Part shown: piece after piece, positions 61,872 through 64,000 of the stretch | Position numbering within the stretch: the stretch's first letter is position 1 | How the letters are laid out: every line of letters starts with the position of its first letter | Source of the DNA: Dickeya fangzhongdai | GTDB lineage: Bacteria > Pseudomonadota > Gammaproteobacteria > Enterobacterales > Enterobacteriaceae | Length of the DNA stretch: 64,000 nt | Direction of reading: 5' to 3' | NCBI RefSeq assembly: GCF_002812485.1 | Contig: NZ_CP025003.1 | Span: forward strand, 2,108,001 to 2,172,000 | Notes under the pieces: generated by a model | Databases searched by the model: none | What the model saw: only the letters and a program-made list of their open reading frames with translations | Told to the model about the DNA's origin: nothing | Made by a program: the position numbers and the translations under genes

Positions 61872-62352
61872 GTTTTTCCTCGATAATGCCGGTCAGACGT
61901 GCTCCGATGCAGAATCTTCACCATGCACTACGCCATCCTTCATGACAAATGCCTGAATCGGGATACGTGATTAAGGATGAAAGTGAAATGCACCGGGGAT
62001 GGTTAACCGCTGGCAATGTGCGCTGACTGCTCAGCAGATGGGGCATTAATATAACCTTCATGAAAGGTGGGGCGCAAATCCATCATGAAAATGTTATAAC
62101 GCACCGGACCTTATTAGATCGGCTAATTAACGTAAATAAACCAATGGGTAATTCGCGTGACGCCGGCAGATAACATCGGGGGCTAAACCATAAAAAAGAA
62201 AATGCCCGTCGCTCTTGAACCTAACCGGCGTGAACGACGGGCTCCTCAATTCAGGGATATCAAAGAAAAGCAGTGGCATTTATTCAGACTTTACCTCTGG
62301 AAAAAAGTTCTGCGTAATTCGAAAAAAAATTGACGTTGATTTACAAAGTGAC
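61872..62352. other. Intergenic region upstream of deoR
   Basis: This gap of 481 bases contains the deoR promoter and, at its right end, the ybjL terminator. Short open frames here have no family features. Confidence 0.55.
62192..62242 (-). terminator. Intrinsic terminator of ybjL
   Basis: Reading the minus strand, GCCCGTCG (62235-62242) pairs with CGACGGGC (62204-62211) around an internal region and is followed by ATTTTCTTTTTTA. It lies about 110 bases after the ybjL stop. Confidence 0.75.
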
Positions 62353-64000
62353 TCAGCCGGGCAGTTGCGGCCAGATAATCACAATCAACGACCCGGCCAG
62401 CGTCAGCAATACGTTGGCGATGGCATAGGTACCGGCGTAGCCCAACGCCGGGATATTGCTGCGGGCGGCGTCACTGATGATCTCCATCGCCGGGGCGCAG
62501 GTGCGCGCGCCCATAATGGCGCCGAACAGCAGCGCCCGGTTCATGCGCAGCACATAGGCGCCAAACAGAAAACAGATCACCACCGGCAACAGGCTGACGA
62601 TCAGCCCGGATAGCACCATCTGGATGCCGATGTCGCCGAAGCTGTGGTTGATGGTGCTGCCGGCGCTGAGTCCGACGCCGGCCATGAAGACCATCAGGCC
62701 GAACTCTTTTACCATATTCAGCGCGCCCTGCGGGATGTAACCGAACGTCGGGTGGTTGGCGCGCAGAAAACCGAGCATGATGCCGGAAAACAGCAAGCCT
62801 GCCGCGTTGCCGATGCCGAAGGAGAAATTGCGGAACTGGAAGGTGATTAGCCCCACCATGATGCCGATGATGAAAAAGGCGCAGAAGGCCAGCAAGTCGG
62901 TGACCTGGCTGTGAATGGAAATAAACCCGATGCGGTCAGCGATGCTTTTCACCCGACGGGCATCGCCGCTGACCTGCAAAACGTCCCCTTTGTTCAGCAC
63001 CACGGCGTCGTCGATCGGCATTTCAATCTGGCTGCGGACGATGCGGTTGAGGAAACAACCGTGGTCGGTGAGTTTCAACTGGCTCAGGCGCTTGCCCACG
63101 GCGTTGTGGTTTTTCACCACGATTTCCTCGGTCACGATCCGCATATCCAGCAGGTCGCGCTCAAACACTTCCTTGCCGTCGCGGAAATTGGGGTTGAGGC
63201 GGGCGTGAGCGTCCGGATACCCCACCAGCGCGATTTCATCGCCTAATTGCAGTACGGCGTCGCCATCCGGCGTCGCCAGAATGCCATTGCGACGGATGCG
63301 CTCAATGTAGCAACCGGTCTGACGATAAATGCCCAGTTCGCGCAGGTTTTTGCCGTCAGCCCAGGCCACCAGCTCCGGCCCGACCCGGTAGGCGCGAATG
63401 ATCGGCAGGTAGATCTTGCGCTGACTGTCGGCGTCCAGCCCACGTTCGCGGGCAATCTGCTGGGCGCTGGTCGGCAGGTCCTGATGTTGCAGTTTGGGCA
63501 GGTAACGGGCGCCGAAAATCAGGCTGACCAGACCGATCAGGTAGGTCAGCGCGTAGCCCAGACTCAGTTGCTCCTGCGTCATCGCTAACTGCGGCCCGAG
63601 GCTGATGGTGTTGCGCAGCGTATCCCCGGCACCCACCAGCACCGGCGTCGATGTCATCGCCCCCGCCAGCATGCCGGCGGTCAGGCCGATTCCCCAGCCG
63701 AATACCTTGCCCAGCACCAGAGCGATCAGCAATGCGCTGCTGACCATGACCAGTGCCAGCATCAGGTAATTTTTGCCGTCGCGAAAAAAAATCGAGAAGA
63801 AGTTGGGGCCGGCTTCCACGCCGACGCAGAAAATAAACAGCATAAAACCGAGGTTGAGCGCGTCGGTGTTGATGGCGAAATGCTGCTGCCCGAGCAACAG
63901 CGAAACCACCAGAACGCCAATGGAATTACCGAGTTGAACCGAACCGAGCCGCAATTTTCCCAGACAAAGACCTAAACAGAGAACCACGAACAGCAGCAGA
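62353..64000 (-). CDS. ybjL: Putative transporter YbjL (AspT/YidE family), N-terminus cut off
   Basis: This inner-membrane protein of the aspartate:alanine exchanger family runs off the right edge. Visible are N-terminal helices ([19 protein letters not shown] and so on), two RCK_C/TrkA_C domains in the middle ([40 protein letters not shown]), and C-terminal helices. About 549 residues are present; E. coli YbjL has 561, so only the first dozen or so are missing. A GTG at 63987 is internal. In E. coli YbjL has been linked to glutamate export; substrate here is not shown. Confidence 0.92.
   Translation of the reverse strand, partial: LLLFVVLCLGLCLGKLRLGSVQLGNSIGVLVVSLLLGQQHFAINTDALNLGFMLFIFCVGVEAGPNFFSIFFRDGKNYLMLALVMVSSALLIALVLGKVFGWGIGLTAGMLAGAMTSTPVLVGAGDTLRNTISLGPQLAMTQEQLSLGYALTYLIGLVSLIFGARYLPKLQHQDLPTSAQQIARERGLDADSQRKIYLPIIRAYRVGPELVAWADGKNLRELGIYRQTGCYIERIRRNGILATPDGDAVLQLGDEIALVGYPDAHARLNPNFRDGKEVFERDLLDMRIVTEEIVVKNHNAVGKRLSQLKLTDHGCFLNRIVRSQIEMPIDDAVVLNKGDVLQVSGDARRVKSIADRIGFISIHSQVTDLLAFCAFFIIGIMVGLITFQFRNFSFGIGNAAGLLFSGIMLGFLRANHPTFGYIPQGALNMVKEFGLMVFMAGVGLSAGSTINHSFGDIGIQMVLSGLIVSLLPVVICFLFGAYVLRMNRALLFGAIMGARTCAPAMEIISDAARSNIPALGYAGTYAIANVLLTLAGSLIVIIWPQLPG

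Overview
The window is chromosomal DNA of a soft-rot enterobacterium, most likely a Dickeya species. The backbone follows two Escherichia coli gene neighbourhoods almost gene for gene: rsuA-bcr-yejG-yejFEBA-mepS-lpxT-zigA-efpL-yeiW-setB-fruBKA-nfo-yeiH-yeiE-lysP-(yeiG)-folE-yeiB-sanA, then rimO-yliI-gstB-dacC-deoR-ybjL. Species-specific blocks interrupt this backbone. The genus call rests on that synteny plus an RhlA-type surfactant enzyme, SotB, and a large chemoreceptor array. It is an inference, not a database match.

Region 1 (1-22.8 kb) is core metabolism and envelope. It holds 16S rRNA pseudouridylation (rsuA, cut by the left edge), a Bcr exporter, the YejABEF peptide importer, cell-wall and lipid A enzymes (mepS, lpxT), a zinc GTPase (zigA), the EF-P paralogue efpL, SetB, the Cra-controlled fructose operon fruBKA with two visible Cra palindromes, an unannotated caspase-like protein, nfo, yeiH/yeiE and lysP. 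E. coli pdeN (rtn), normally between mepS and yejA, is absent.

Region 2 (22.8-34.5 kb) is accessory. After sotB and an AT-rich gap comes a five-gene cassette (24698-29802): KASIII-like ketosynthase, FkbH-like HAD enzyme, stand-alone ACP, E2-type acyltransferase and alpha/beta hydrolase. This matches the gene set that builds 4-methylene tetronates such as agglomerins: glyceryl-ACP formation, condensation with a 3-oxoacyl chain, acetylation, then elimination. It is the most interesting system in the window. Next to it lie a CUT2-type sugar ABC transporter lacking a binding protein, hcxA, and a KTSC-domain gene.

Region 3 (34.5-49 kb) has the formaldehyde detoxification pair frmA-fghA with a PtrR-like LysR regulator, then five tandem methyl-accepting chemotaxis proteins. 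Three of these share near-identical signalling domains, leaders and terminators. Their periplasmic sensor domains differ.

Region 4 (49-64 kb) returns to backbone: folE, yeiB, sanA, rimO, yliI, gstB, dacC, deoR and ybjL (cut by the right edge). It is interrupted by a MetQNI-like transporter and an rhlA homologue in AT-rich DNA. A dispersed repeat of about 125 bp occurs four times between 25.7 and 38.2 kb. I saw no tRNA, rRNA, CRISPR array, insertion sequence or prophage gene.
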